From positions 1 through 64,000 of the forward strand of contig NCIJ01000002.1 of the NCBI GenBank assembly GCA_002282015.1: 64,000 nucleotides of DNA, given 5' to 3'. A program made the position numbers and the translations under genes. This DNA comes from Sulfuricurvum sp. 17-40-25. Its GTDB lineage: Bacteria; Campylobacterota; Campylobacteria; Campylobacterales; Sulfurimonadaceae. Every line of letters starts with the position of its first letter. Position 1 is the stretch's first letter. This document shows positions 35,980 to 47,300 of the stretch, in pieces. The notes beneath the pieces are model-generated. The model saw only the letters and a program-made list of their open reading frames with translations, made no database searches and was not told the origin of the DNA.

Positions 35980-38900
35980 GTGATTGGAAATCTTTTTAAA
36001 CGGGACATCCACCGTAATATCGAGGGTGTCGTAAAGGCAGACAATCTCAGTGATGAAGCTGTATTCCAAGAGGTTGATGAATATGTCATTACGCAAGAGC
36101 TGAACAAAAAATTTGATGAGTTTTTTAGTGTTTACAGTGACTCTATCGGCAAACCTACGGAGAGTATCGGTGTTTGGATATCCGGTTTCTTTGGATCGGG
36201 GAAATCGCATTTGCTCAAAATTCTCTCTTATATTCTTTCGAACAGACGATTAGAATCAGAATTAATCGGTGAACTGTTTCTCTCCAAAATTGAAGCGAGT
36301 GATTTTGAGCTGATTGGCAACATCAAAAAAGCGCTTTCGATCAAAACTGATACCATATTGTTTAATATTGACCAGAAAACCGATATTGGCACCAAATCGC
36401 AAGATGATGCAATCTTGAGCGTATTTATGAAAGTTTTCAATGAAATGCGTGGCTATTATCCGAAGCAAGGTTACATCGCTGATTTCGAAAAGAAACTCGA
36501 TCGTGATGGTTTGTACGCAGGGTTCAAAGAGAAATTTTCTACCATTAGCGGCAACAGCTGGGAGATTGGGCGTGAGCAGTTCGAGTGGGAGGTAGATAAC
36601 ATCGCCAAAGCACTCAGCGAAATTCGCTCCATCTCTTACGAGAGCGCTCAGTTGCAGCTCTCCAAGCTTGATAGTAATTACACCCTAAGTGTTGAAAGCT
36701 TTGTGGATGAAGTGAACGCGTTTATCAAATTACAAGAGCCAAACTACCGGCTGATATTCATGGTGGACGAAGTAGGGCAGTATATTGGTGACAACACACG
36801 TCTTATGCTCAATCTTCAAACCATCGTCGAGACACTGGCGACGAAGTGCAAAGGTCAAGCATGGGTGATTGTCACGAGTCAAAGTGCGGTTAAAGATCTT
36901 GTCGATACCAACAAACTTGCTGAAACCGATTTCTCTAAAATTCTTGGCCGGTTTAAGGTCAAAATGAACCTTACCTCTCAAAATGCCAATGAAGTGATTC
37001 AAAAAAGACTTTTAGCGAAAAAAGAGGAATATCAGGGTGAACTCACAACTCTCTATTCAAAACATCACAACTCACTCGCCTCCATTATCTATTTTTCTGA
37101 GCGTGGGCGTCAATACAAGAACTATAAAGACAGCGAAGATTTTGTTCTGACCTATCCATTTATTCCTTATCAGCTTGATTTGTTTCAAGCATGTATTGTT
37201 GGTCTTTCTAAAAACGAAGTTTTTCAAGGAAAACATCAGTCCGTTGGTGAGCGTAGTATGCTCGATGTCATTCAAAACGTTGCTCAAAACATCAGCGATA
37301 AAAATGTTGGGTCGATTGCGTCGTTTGATTATTTCTATGATGGGATCGCGAATATTATCCGCCCTGAGTCGGAACGTTTGATGACGACCGCAAAAAATCA
37401 ACTTGACCCTTTTTCTCTAAAGGTTTTAAAGATCCTTTTCATGGTGAAATACGTGCAGGAGTTCAACCCTACACTTGATCACATCACGACGCTCCTGGTC
37501 GATGAACTCGAAGTGAACGTCACCAACCTCAAAGAGAATGTCAAAAAGTCACTCTCGAGACTGATCAACGAAACATTTATTCAAAAAGTGGGCGAAAACT
37601 ACGAGTTTTTGACTGACAAAGAAAAAGAGATTGAAAACGAGATTAAAGGGGTTTCGATCGATGATCGTGATTTGAATAAAGAGCTTTCTGATTGGATTTA
37701 TGACAATATCATTGTTGTAAGTAAATTTCGCTATCAGCCCAATAAGCAAGATTATCTCTTTACCCGAAAAATGGATGGTGTACGCGTAAAAGGGAAAGAT
37801 GAAGAGCTCTCACTCAATATCCTTACACCTTTGGGCGATGAATACGACGAAGAGAAGCTGATCCATAAATCGTTTGCTGATAATGATCTGATTCTCGTAC
37901 TAAAAGGGAATTTCGATTTTGAGCGCGAAATGCGTTTATACCTGCAAACTAAAAAATTCATCCCTCAAAAACAGGGGGGAAATATTTCGTCCACGGAACG
38001 ACAAATCCTCATCCAAAAGGCTGAAGACAATAATATCCGTAAACGAAATCTTACGGACGCACTGAAGAACCTTTTTGAAGATTCTGTGATGTATTTCAAC
38101 GGCGGGAAGATCGACGTTAATGCAACCGATCCGAAGGTAATGATTGAAAATGCCTTCAATCAAATCATTACGACCGTTTATCCCTATCTCTCGATGCTCC
38201 GTCTGGAATACAAAGAGTCGGATATCAAACCGATTTTGACCAACACCGATGATCTGCTTACTGGTTCAGGGGATGCCTTAAATGCGGCAGAATCTGAAAT
38301 GCTTAACCGTATCCGACGTCTTAGTGGTGATTATCAAAACGTCTCAGTCAATAAACTGCTTGAAATTTTCAGTATCAAACCGTATGGTTGGCATCAAAGT
38401 GCTATTTTGTGTCTCATCGCATCACTTTTTGCTAAAAAGATGATCGATATCACTGAACATACGACCTATCTCGATCGTAATGAAGTCTACAATACTCTGA
38501 TGAATAACCGCCGTTTTGCTACTGCGATTATCAAGCCGACTGTTGATGGCGGTGAAGAACTTGATGGCGCTAAAAAGATTTTAGGCGAGTTATTTCCATC
38601 ACAATCGTTTGCATCCACATCTGTCCGAGATATTTGGCAGGATGCGATGGGTGAGATGCGCCAGATCATTCAGGAACTTAACGGTTACAAAGCTCTTGGT
38701 TATCCATTTGCAATGAGTTTCGACACACCTATAGAAGTATTGAAAAAACTGGATGTTCCGATGGAACAGTTTCTCCAAAACATTTGTGATTTAGAGAGTG
38801 AGCTATTGGATATGAAAGAGGATCATCTCGATCGTATTTTGGAATTTATGAGAGGTGAGAAGCGAAAGATTTACGATCGTATTAATGAGTTTGTCAAAGT

Positions 38901-39456
38901 CAACCAAACCAACCTCTATCATCTCCAAACCCAAAAAACGAACGATTTAATAGGATTATTACAAGATAGCAAGCCTTTTGCCGGGAACAAGATTCAATTA
39001 GCAAACGCATCTCTAAAAGAGATCCAAGACGAGCTCGAAGCTTCGTTGCAAACGCTCCGAGCCAATGCTGTCTCTAAAATTGACTCGATCATCACTAATC
39101 TTCAAAATGAGAAAGAGTTTAGTGAAGTCAAAGTAGAGGATAGAAATAAAGTCATCCGTCCATTACAGCTCATTCAGCAGACGCTTGGCATTTCTTCAGA
39201 CATTTCGTTTATCAACGAGCGAACCTCTGCCGAATCACTTGCAAAACTCTTTACAGAGGGGTTGGATCGCATCGAAGAACTTCGTGCGGATACGGGAACG
39301 GTCGCTATGCCGACTATCAAGCGTGTCAATATCTCTAAACTTCGCCCTGAGAATATTTCAAAGCTTGAAACCGAATTGGATGTAGTTAACTATCTTGATG
39401 CTCTAAAAACAAAATTGTTGAGTGAAATAAAAGAGGGGAACCAAATTATCGTATGA
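35980..39456 (+). CDS. brxC: BREX ATPase BrxC/PglY (1158 aa)
   Basis: This is a large P-loop ATPase (DUF499/PglY-type) of the BREX complex. Walker A GFFGSGKS lies at residues 69-76, with a likely Walker B in RLIFMVDEVGQY (about 258-269). Coiled-coil-like helices fill the C-terminal third. It starts at GTG after GAGGAG. Codon use is G+C-richer than the cassette genes further on (30 of 60 in row 37441). It looks full length. Confidence 0.94.
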   Translation: MIGNLFKRDIHRNIEGVVKADNLSDEAVFQEVDEYVITQELNKKFDEFFSVYSDSIGKPTESIGVWISGFFGSGKSHLLKILSYILSNRRLESELIGELFLSKIEASDFELIGNIKKALSIKTDTILFNIDQKTDIGTKSQDDAILSVFMKVFNEMRGYYPKQGYIADFEKKLDRDGLYAGFKEKFSTISGNSWEIGREQFEWEVDNIAKALSEIRSISYESAQLQLSKLDSNYTLSVESFVDEVNAFIKLQEPNYRLIFMVDEVGQYIGDNTRLMLNLQTIVETLATKCKGQAWVIVTSQSAVKDLVDTNKLAETDFSKILGRFKVKMNLTSQNANEVIQKRLLAKKEEYQGELTTLYSKHHNSLASIIYFSERGRQYKNYKDSEDFVLTYPFIPYQLDLFQACIVGLSKNEVFQGKHQSVGERSMLDVIQNVAQNISDKNVGSIASFDYFYDGIANIIRPESERLMTTAKNQLDPFSLKVLKILFMVKYVQEFNPTLDHITTLLVDELEVNVTNLKENVKKSLSRLINETFIQKVGENYEFLTDKEKEIENEIKGVSIDDRDLNKELSDWIYDNIIVVSKFRYQPNKQDYLFTRKMDGVRVKGKDEELSLNILTPLGDEYDEEKLIHKSFADNDLILVLKGNFDFEREMRLYLQTKKFIPQKQGGNISSTERQILIQKAEDNNIRKRNLTDALKNLFEDSVMYFNGGKIDVNATDPKVMIENAFNQIITTVYPYLSMLRLEYKESDIKPILTNTDDLLTGSGDALNAAESEMLNRIRRLSGDYQNVSVNKLLEIFSIKPYGWHQSAILCLIASLFAKKMIDITEHTTYLDRNEVYNTLMNNRRFATAIIKPTVDGGEELDGAKKILGELFPSQSFASTSVRDIWQDAMGEMRQIIQELNGYKALGYPFAMSFDTPIEVLKKLDVPMEQFLQNICDLESELLDMKEDHLDRILEFMRGEKRKIYDRINEFVKVNQTNLYHLQTQKTNDLIGLLQDSKPFAGNKIQLANASLKEIQDELEASLQTLRANAVSKIDSIITNLQNEKEFSEVKVEDRNKVIRPLQLIQQTLGISSDISFINERTSAESLAKLFTEGLDRIEELRADTGTVAMPTIKRVNISKLRPENISKLETELDVVNYLDALKTKLLSEIKEGNQIIV

Positions 39457-39487
39457 GAAGTCAAAAGCAGATGGATAGTATGATTTG

Positions 39488-39538
39488 TACGAGAGAAAAC
39501 CCTCGGCTACACCTCAAGGATGTAGACTTACGAGAGAA
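39488..39538. repeat. 10-bp direct repeat at the brxC/Abi junction
   Basis: TACGAGAGAA occurs at 39488-39497 and 39529-39538. Between them CTACA and TGTAG form a short inverted pair. The stretch lies in the 109-bp gap between brxC and the Abi-like gene and may be a scar of gene insertion. Confidence 0.4.
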
Positions 39539-39565
39539 TTACCTAAAAATTATAGGTGTATGTGG

Positions 39566-40150
39566 ATGAAAAAGAGCTTAATAGATCATTTTATTAGTCA
39601 TGAACGCTTTAGTGCGTACAAAGATTTGGATGAGTACAGAGAAAATCTCACATTTTCAAAGCAATCGTATATTCCGCTCTCCATTCTCGAAGTTTCACTT
39701 AGAAATGCTATCGATCAGCACTTAAGCATTAAAGTTGGGGCAGAGTGGTATCTTGATAATTCATTTTTGACAAAAGACAGCAAAGAAAAAGTCGATCAGG
39801 CAATTGCCCTCTTGTCAAAACGACGTGAACCAACCACGAAGCAAAAAATCATTGCCGAACTCTCATTGGGCTTTTGGGTCAATCTCTTTAAGAAGCCCTA
39901 CGATAAAAAACTCCGGATCAATGATCTTGTCAAAATATTTCCGAATCTTCCTCCACGGAATATATTGTTCATGAATAGAGAATTGCTTTATAAAAAGCTC
40001 GACCATATCAGAAATTTTCGAAACAGAGTCTTTCATTACGAAAAAGTGGTCAATAAAAATCACTATACTGCCGTTTTTGATGATATCGATACCATATTAG
40101 GCTATTTTGATGACGAAATAAATGAGTTTACGAAAAAGGCAAATCAATGA
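39566..40150 (+). CDS. Abi-like HEPN protein inserted in BREX (194 aa)
   Basis: It belongs to the Abi (AbiD/F-type, Abi_2-like) group. Near the C-terminus FRNRVFHYE holds the HEPN RNase signature R-x4-H (Arg152 to His157). The early YIPLSILEVSLRNAIDQHL helix is typical. The frame is open from TTG 39485, but ATG 39566 after AGGTG begins the family homology. Its end overlaps the pglX start by four bases, so it is translated with BREX. It is likely an abortive-infection RNase. Confidence 0.82.
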   Translation: MKKSLIDHFISHERFSAYKDLDEYRENLTFSKQSYIPLSILEVSLRNAIDQHLSIKVGAEWYLDNSFLTKDSKEKVDQAIALLSKRREPTTKQKIIAELSLGFWVNLFKKPYDKKLRINDLVKIFPNLPPRNILFMNRELLYKKLDHIRNFRNRVFHYEKVVNKNHYTAVFDDIDTILGYFDDEINEFTKKANQ

Positions 40151-43100
40151 ATAAATCAGCACTTAAACGTTTTGCGACACAAGCACGCCTGGATCTCATG
40201 GCGATGGTCAATACCAAGCTTGGGTATCTTCTCAGTCTCGATGAATCATCACTGCCGATCGAATATCGAGATCATGCATCCAATATCCAAAAGATCAAAG
40301 AACGATGTTCTAAAAATGGAAAAATCGATAATGAGATCAAAGACGACTTCGTCGAAGAGGTCGCCTATACGTGGTTCAACCGTTTGATCGCATTACGCTT
40401 TATGGATGCAAATGAGATTACTGATTTTGCCGTTATTTCAACTACTGAAGAGCAAATCCTCCCTCCGATCTATACCAAGGCAAAAGAGGGGACTATTGAT
40501 AAAGATCTACGATTGGATCGAGATAAATTTTTCAGGCTCATCGATGGCAAAATCTTCGCGTCCAATCCTGATAATGAAGCGTATAAAATGCTCTTTATTG
40601 CAGTGTGTAACTACTATTCATCCATTATGCCGTTTATGTTTGAATCGATCAGTGACTATACCGAACTGCTGCTGCCTGATGATATGCTGAGCCTCAACTC
40701 GATCCGTGCTGTTGTCGTTAATGCCATACCTGTTGAAGATTGTCAAGACATTGAAATAATTGGATGGTTGTATCAGTATTACATTGCTGAAAAAAAAGAT
40801 CAAGCAATGGCCAAGAAAGGCAAATATAAATCATCTGAAATACCTGCCGTTACACAATTGTTTACCCCCGATTGGATTGTAAAATATATGGTTGAAAATA
40901 CACTCGGTAAGCTCTGGATACTTAATAATCCTTCTTCACCTTTAAAATCACAGATGAAGTATTACATAGAGAATCCAGAAGAATCGTCTGGATTTATCAA
41001 AATCAGTTCTCCTGAGGAGATTACTCTTCTGGATTCATGTATGGGGAGTGGTCACATTCTTACCTATGCGTTTGATCTTCTAACTAAGATTTATGAGGAA
41101 GCAGGCTACAGCAATAGTGATATCCCATCTCTCATACTCGAAAAAAATCTTTATGGATGTGATATAGATAAGCGTGCGGCGACATTAGCGAAGTTTGCAT
41201 TAACGATGAAGGCCCGCATTTATTACCGACGCTTCTTCCGAAAGTTAGTAAAACTAAATGCTATCGAGCTAGAAGATTTCGGAAGTGAAGAGTTTAAAGG
41301 TATTAAGATTTTTGGATCCTTGTTGTCATTTAAAGCTGAATCAGAACAGTTTAATGAAGGAATTTTTGGCGAAAATACTGACGAATATAACCTACAGAAA
41401 TCTATTTTAAGTGGTCAATATCATTGTGTAATCACAAATCCTCCTTATATGGGTAACACAAGGATGACAAAAGAATTAAGTGAATATGTAAAAACTTATT
41501 ATGAGCATAGTAAAGAAGATTTGTTTGCTTGCTTTTTGGAAAGATGTTTAACTTTTACATCTGATAAGGGGTATCACAGCGCAATCAACCAGCATTCATG
41601 GATGTTTTTATCTTCATTTGAAGAACTTCGTAAAGTTATAATAGAAAAAAATCATATTGCATCGCTCTTGCATCTCGGCTTAGGCGTATTTAAAGAATTG
41701 AATAGCAAAGTTGTACAAAGTACTGCATTTACTATACAAAAAATATCTTCAAGTAGTAAAGGTATTTACATCGATCTAACTACATTAAACGGGCTGGAAG
41801 AAAAAGAAAAGGATCTATTCAATAGATCAAATTGGTATCATGCAGACCAAAAAAACTACCTCATGATACCTTTTACCCCGATTGCATATTGGGTAAAAAA
41901 GGAAAATATTTCTGTATTCAAAAATAAGAAAATTATAGATTATGGAACATTATTTCAAGGAATGATTACTGGAAATAATGAGAAGTTTGTAAGATTTTGG
42001 AGTGAAATAAATGTTAATGATATCTCATTTAACTGTAAAAATGTAGAAGATTTTGATAATTCTAATAATATTTGGGTGCCATACAATAAAGGTGGTGAAA
42101 GTGTTAAGTGGTATGGTAACCAAGATTATATTGTAAATTTTAAGAATAAAGGTACGGATTTTACTCGCGGAAAAGCTCAATTTTCAAAATTCTTTTTTCA
42201 GTCAAATATTTCTTGGTCTTATATTAGTTTGTCCCTGGTTTCCAGATACTTCCCGAGAGGTTTTGTTTGGGATGTTCATGGATCAAGTGTGTTTTTGGAA
42301 GATTCTTCTTTAATAAACTATTTCATGTCATTATTGAATTCACGCGTTGGAAACTACTTTTTAAAAATTTACAATCCGACCCTAAGTTTTCAGGTTGAAA
42401 ATATAGCTGCAGTGCCAGTAGTGCTTAGTGAAAATCATAATTATATAAATAAAAAATCTATTGAAAATATCGAGATCGCTAAAAATTACTATGATATTCA
42501 TGAGACTTCATGGAACTTCACAAAAAATGCACTAATTCATCATAAATCTAATGGAAAAATAGAAACTTCTTATAGCACTTTTTGTAGCTATTGGCATGAA
42601 AGCTTTAACACGTTACATCGTAACGAGGAAGAACTCAATAGTCTCTTTATCAATATTTATAATTTACAAGAAGAACTTAATTCAAACATAGAACTTAAGG
42701 ATATAACACTTCTCAAGCAAGAATCCATCATTATCGACAATGAATTGACCTTGAATGCTGATGAAATCATTAAGCAATTTATTTCTTACGGTGTAGGGGT
42801 AATGTTTGGACGCTATTCTCTCGATCAAGAGGGATTAGTAATCGCTAATATGGGTCAAGAAATCCCGAATAATAATACTTTTACGATCGACGATGACAAC
42901 ATCATCCCTGTCCTCGAAGACGATTATTTTACCGACGATATCGCCTCACGCTTTATCGAGTTTGTCAAAGTCGCATTCGGTGAAGAACACCATACTGAAA
43001 ATATCCAATTTATCGAAGATGTACTGGGAACTACTATCCGTAAATATTTCGTCAAAGGTTTCTACGACGATCACATCAAACGCTACAAAAAACGCCCGAT

Positions 43101-43467
43101 CTACTGGATGATCAGCTCTCCTAAAAAGAGCTTCAATGCCCTGATCTATATGCACCGTTATCAGGATGATATTTTTGCTCGTGTACAGAATAATTATCTA
43201 CGCGAATACATCACAAAGCTCGAAGCAGCGATGCATACCGCTACTACGATCGCCAATGATGAGAGCAACAGCGCTACGGATCGTCGCAAGGCTACAAAAG
43301 ATATCGAAACGATCACGAAAAAGATCGATGAGCTCATCAAATTCGACCGTGATAAACTCACTCCATTCGCCCAAAGCCGTACCCCGATCGATTTGGATGA
43401 TGGGGTAAAGGTTAATTATTCGAAGTTTGAGGAGATCTTGTATCCGATACCGGGGTTGTCGGAATAA
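40147..43467 (+). CDS. pglX: BREX adenine-N6 methyltransferase PglX (1106 aa)
   Basis: PglX marks host DNA and is central to BREX self/non-self choice. SAM motif I is LDSCMGSGHIL (about 296-306) and the catalytic motif is NPPY (431-434). The N- and C-terminal thirds have mid G+C (28 of 60 bases in row 43081), but the middle is very AT-rich (12 of 60 in row 42001), matching the region expected to recognise target DNA. The gene is a mosaic, probably by exchange of specificity. It looks complete. Confidence 0.94.
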   Translation: MNKSALKRFATQARLDLMAMVNTKLGYLLSLDESSLPIEYRDHASNIQKIKERCSKNGKIDNEIKDDFVEEVAYTWFNRLIALRFMDANEITDFAVISTTEEQILPPIYTKAKEGTIDKDLRLDRDKFFRLIDGKIFASNPDNEAYKMLFIAVCNYYSSIMPFMFESISDYTELLLPDDMLSLNSIRAVVVNAIPVEDCQDIEIIGWLYQYYIAEKKDQAMAKKGKYKSSEIPAVTQLFTPDWIVKYMVENTLGKLWILNNPSSPLKSQMKYYIENPEESSGFIKISSPEEITLLDSCMGSGHILTYAFDLLTKIYEEAGYSNSDIPSLILEKNLYGCDIDKRAATLAKFALTMKARIYYRRFFRKLVKLNAIELEDFGSEEFKGIKIFGSLLSFKAESEQFNEGIFGENTDEYNLQKSILSGQYHCVITNPPYMGNTRMTKELSEYVKTYYEHSKEDLFACFLERCLTFTSDKGYHSAINQHSWMFLSSFEELRKVIIEKNHIASLLHLGLGVFKELNSKVVQSTAFTIQKISSSSKGIYIDLTTLNGLEEKEKDLFNRSNWYHADQKNYLMIPFTPIAYWVKKENISVFKNKKIIDYGTLFQGMITGNNEKFVRFWSEINVNDISFNCKNVEDFDNSNNIWVPYNKGGESVKWYGNQDYIVNFKNKGTDFTRGKAQFSKFFFQSNISWSYISLSLVSRYFPRGFVWDVHGSSVFLEDSSLINYFMSLLNSRVGNYFLKIYNPTLSFQVENIAAVPVVLSENHNYINKKSIENIEIAKNYYDIHETSWNFTKNALIHHKSNGKIETSYSTFCSYWHESFNTLHRNEEELNSLFINIYNLQEELNSNIELKDITLLKQESIIIDNELTLNADEIIKQFISYGVGVMFGRYSLDQEGLVIANMGQEIPNNNTFTIDDDNIIPVLEDDYFTDDIASRFIEFVKVAFGEEHHTENIQFIEDVLGTTIRKYFVKGFYDDHIKRYKKRPIYWMISSPKKSFNALIYMHRYQDDIFARVQNNYLREYITKLEAAMHTATTIANDESNSATDRRKATKDIETITKKIDELIKFDRDKLTPFAQSRTPIDLDDGVKVNYSKFEEILYPIPGLSE

Positions 43468-43483
43468 ATGAAAGGATTGAATT

Positions 43484-43819
43484 ATGGGATTACATAAAGA
43501 ACATATGTCTTATGTAGAACAGCATTTAAAGGGTGAAGAGGCAGTACCTGCTGTAAATGGTGGCTTTATAACTATTATTAAAGACGGTGAAGATACATTT
43601 ATTGCCAATGTCCCTACCTTTAACATGATGGCTGAAAATCATTCAGATAGCACTGTAGAAAATGATGAAGAGTTTGAAGATGAAGATGGTCAGTATATTA
43701 TCTATATATGGTCGTCAATGTATGGTGTATCATGGGAATTAACAGTGAAAGCAAAAAATACTAGTGAACAACTAAGCCTTGAAAAAAGACTTGACACCAA
43801 ATATGACGAAGTGTATTAG
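43484..43819 (+). CDS. Small acidic protein of unknown family in the BREX-embedded cassette (111 aa)
   Basis: I do not recognise this protein. It is acidic (NDEEFEDEDG, about 66-75), with two strand-rich blocks around it (GGFITIIKDGEDTFIANV; YIIYIWSSMYGVSWELTV). AAAGGA lies nine bases before the ATG. It is 16 bp after pglX and eight bases before the HEPN gene. It could be an inhibitor of the HEPN protein or a part of the sensor; this is a guess from position and charge. Confidence 0.65.
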   Translation: MGLHKEHMSYVEQHLKGEEAVPAVNGGFITIIKDGEDTFIANVPTFNMMAENHSDSTVENDEEFEDEDGQYIIYIWSSMYGVSWELTVKAKNTSEQLSLEKRLDTKYDEVY

Positions 43820-43827
43820 GTATAAAA

Positions 43828-44355
43828 ATGGCAACAAATTTTTATCGTAAATACCATGAGAATATAAGTGTGTTATCTGGAGTTCCAAGAGATCCGTATA
43901 TTTTAAAGCTATTATATGCAAATGTTATTACACTCATGGAAACGTATTTAGCATCATCTTTGAGTTATATTATTAAAGAGAAATGTTTGATTCAAAGATT
44001 AGCTACAAGTGAACTGTTTAAAAAAAATAAAGTCTCTCTTGAGGTTGCACTATCCAACAACATGGAAATCTATGTATTGAAATTGTTAAACCATGTACTA
44101 TTTCATAATATTCCAGATGTCAATAAACTTTTTAAAGATATTTTAGAGATTCAAGTAAATATTACTCCATTGATAAGAGAAGCCATAACTTTTAGACATC
44201 ATATTGTTCATCGAAATGGATTTGATTATGATGGAAATGAGATTGGAATAACTGAAACTAAATTTGATTCATTGATCGTAGCAATGAATACATTTATATC
44301 AAAAACGGATAATGATATTCTTGCAAAATATGCAGATCTTGAAATGCAATGTTGA
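43828..44355 (+). CDS. HEPN-domain protein of the BREX-embedded cassette (175 aa)
   Basis: This helical protein ends its core with FRHHIVHRNG, which holds the HEPN RNase signature R-x4-H (Arg123 to His128). HEPN proteins of this kind usually act as RNA-cleaving toxins in defence. The frame overlaps the following NTPase gene by seven bases, so the two are tightly coupled. It has little resemblance to the Abi-type HEPN protein at 39566-40150. AT-rich coding sequence sets it apart from brxC, pglZ and brxL. Confidence 0.75.
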   Translation: MATNFYRKYHENISVLSGVPRDPYILKLLYANVITLMETYLASSLSYIIKEKCLIQRLATSELFKKNKVSLEVALSNNMEIYVLKLLNHVLFHNIPDVNKLFKDILEIQVNITPLIREAITFRHHIVHRNGFDYDGNEIGITETKFDSLIVAMNTFISKTDNDILAKYADLEMQC

Positions 44356-47300
44356 ATTCTATTATCTACGAAAAAATATTTATTCGAAGCGCTACAAGAG
44401 CAGGTCAAAGATATATGCCTTTTTTATCTGCTGATATGCCAAACATACAGCTCAAATACAGTCGATATATAGATGCATTGTTACTTAACGAGCGTTACGT
44501 TGATTCGCTCAAATTAGTGAATAAGAAATTAGCCGAATATTGTTACGATACTCACTGCTTTAAGCCTAAAAAAGTTGCTAAATCCATCGATCCATTTATT
44601 TCAAACATTTACGAAGGTATAGAAAATATATCAATTGATCTCAATGATTTGACTCGAATAAACGATTACAAAAATTTTGTAAATAGAGTTAAAAATCTGA
44701 TTGAAAACAAACGATTTCACTATCAGCATTTACGCTACAAAGATGGAATTGAGTCAAAAGATAAAGAACACTATGGATATCTAGAGAATAAATATCATGA
44801 TTTGTTTGACACTATTGAATCAATAGAAAATCAACTGGATTATTTAAAACATCAATTTCTTGAAAAACCATATTTTTTAGTTTTAGGTGAAGCTGGAATT
44901 GGCAAAACACATTTTTTGCTTGATACAACTAAAGTATTAATCGAGCATCAAACACATGCCTTGATTTTCTTAGGCGAGATCTTTAAAAATGATGACTCAA
45001 TCCTTGAAACTATTAAAAAAGAATTATGTATCTCTTTGTCTGATACAGATTTTCTGTGTGAATTAAATGAAATCGCGATTAGATCCAATACAAGATTTTT
45101 GATAGAAATCGATGCAATCAATGAAATTGATATAAATGCAGAAAAAATTAAAGATAAGCTTGATGTTTTTATATCTGAAATCAAAAAATTTCAGCATATA
45201 GCTGTCGTATTGAGTTGTCGAACTCCATATCAACATCAACTTATTCCTAATTTATATGATTTCTTTGTATTTGTATTACCCGGGTTACCACAGGATGAAG
45301 CGTTAAGGCAATTCGCTTTAGCCTTTGATATTCAACCTATCGAATTACCATATATAATGCATGAAATGTCCAATCCACTGTTTTTAAAGACAATGTTTGA
45401 AACGATTACATTGGAAAAAAATCGAGATAGTTCTCTTCAAGTGTCGAAGCTTTTAGCAAAAGGTAATGAAAGTATAAAAGAGCTTTTTGAAAAATACATT
45501 ATTGAGCACAGTATTCATATTTTTAAAGCAAAAAAACATAGGCTACTTTTATGGAACGATGTCATAAAGCCAATGTGCAAGCTTAATTATGATGGATTGC
45601 TAAAAGACAAACAATACGAATTGACAGAAGCTTCTGTCATAGCAATTGTAGATGAGAACATTGCTACTGATATTTTAACAAAAGCAGATATACCTGATTC
45701 GAAAAGCTTGGTTGACTTATTAGTAAATATAGGTATTTTACGGCGAGATATAGACTATAAATCTAAACAAGAGATCCTGAAGGTAACGTATCAAAAATTA
45801 TATGATTATTTGATGGCACGATATATATTTGAAGTGATGCCAAATACGAAATCTAATGTCAAGGAAGAGATTTCTAAGGCATATGAGCATTTGATTGAGG
45901 AATTTAAGTATTTTTCTTTCATTGAAGCATTGATTGTTGAATTTCCAACACGGAATGGACAAGCCGAAGTTTTTGATTTTTTAAGTAGAGACTTTTTAAA
46001 AAAATACGGCAGTAATTTGATGAGAAGTTTCATAGATGGTTTGATATGGAGGGATTATAGGTCATTTAGTGATAGAACACGAGATTTCATTAACCTTGCG
46101 CTAAGAATAGACTTCGATACTACGCTTGAATGTTTATTTGTTTTAGCAACAAAACCTTCACACCCATTTGCAGAAAAAACCTTTGCTTTTTTACAAAGAC
46201 CCACTATGAAAGAGAGAGATCTTACATTAGGTATGTTTTTAAAACATAGGCTATCGGATGATAATCCAATTGGATTACACTTGCAATGGCTATACGAGCA
46301 CGACAAATCAAAAATAGATATCAGATATGCAGAAAATTTGTTTATATACCTTCAATGGTTTCTAACTCTTCCAATTCAGGACACGAGAGATCAGGTTACT
46401 AACATTCTTGTTGATTTGGGTACAGTTCATTTAGAGGCATTGTTTAGTCATATTTCAAAAAATCACATGCAAATTGATGATGATTATGTCAATGAGCGTC
46501 TTGTTGGAGCGTTATATGGTGCTATGATGCGGTTACGATCCGATGAAACAAAGTATGATCTGTTTGAGCAAATATCTTCATGGCTTTATGATCAGTATTT
46601 TGTAAACTTCACCACATATCATATTGTGATTTTGGATTACATCAAATCTATCATAGAGCTGACATTAACAGTACGACCAGATTTCTCAATTGATAAAGAA
46701 CGTGTTTTTAAATTTTACATTCATCAGAAAAATGATTTTTGGAGTCTCCCTAGTTACTCAAAAAGTAAAGATTTTTTAAAATCTCATTCATTGTATATGG
46801 AACCGATGAGAATGGATTTTACCAATTACACAATTGGTCATTTGTTCCCAGGAAGATCTAATTATGGACATACTAAAAATTACAACGCTGCTGTATTGGC
46901 AATCAACAACCGGGTTCACGAATTAGGGTGGAATTCGACGGACTTTGCATCATTGGATAAAGAGTTTAGCAATTATTATGGGCGGATAGGAACTAATCGT
47001 ATAGAGCGATACGGAAAAAAATACAGTTGGATTTCCTATTATGAATATGCAGGTTATTTAGTTTCTACTGGTCAAATCAATCCAAGGGATTTTCGGAAGG
47101 AAGGTAGTGAAAGTGAATTTGAGCGTTTTTGGGCTCAAGGAGTCGATCCAACTTTCCCATCAATTGACAAATTTGTGAGAAATGAACGTTTTTTGGATAT
47201 TCTAAGTGATGAAAATATAGAAAAAAACATAGTAAATGATGAGTGGATAGTCATTTATGGATTCGCGCGTGATAAATCCAATAAGTGGGTTGAATATAGT

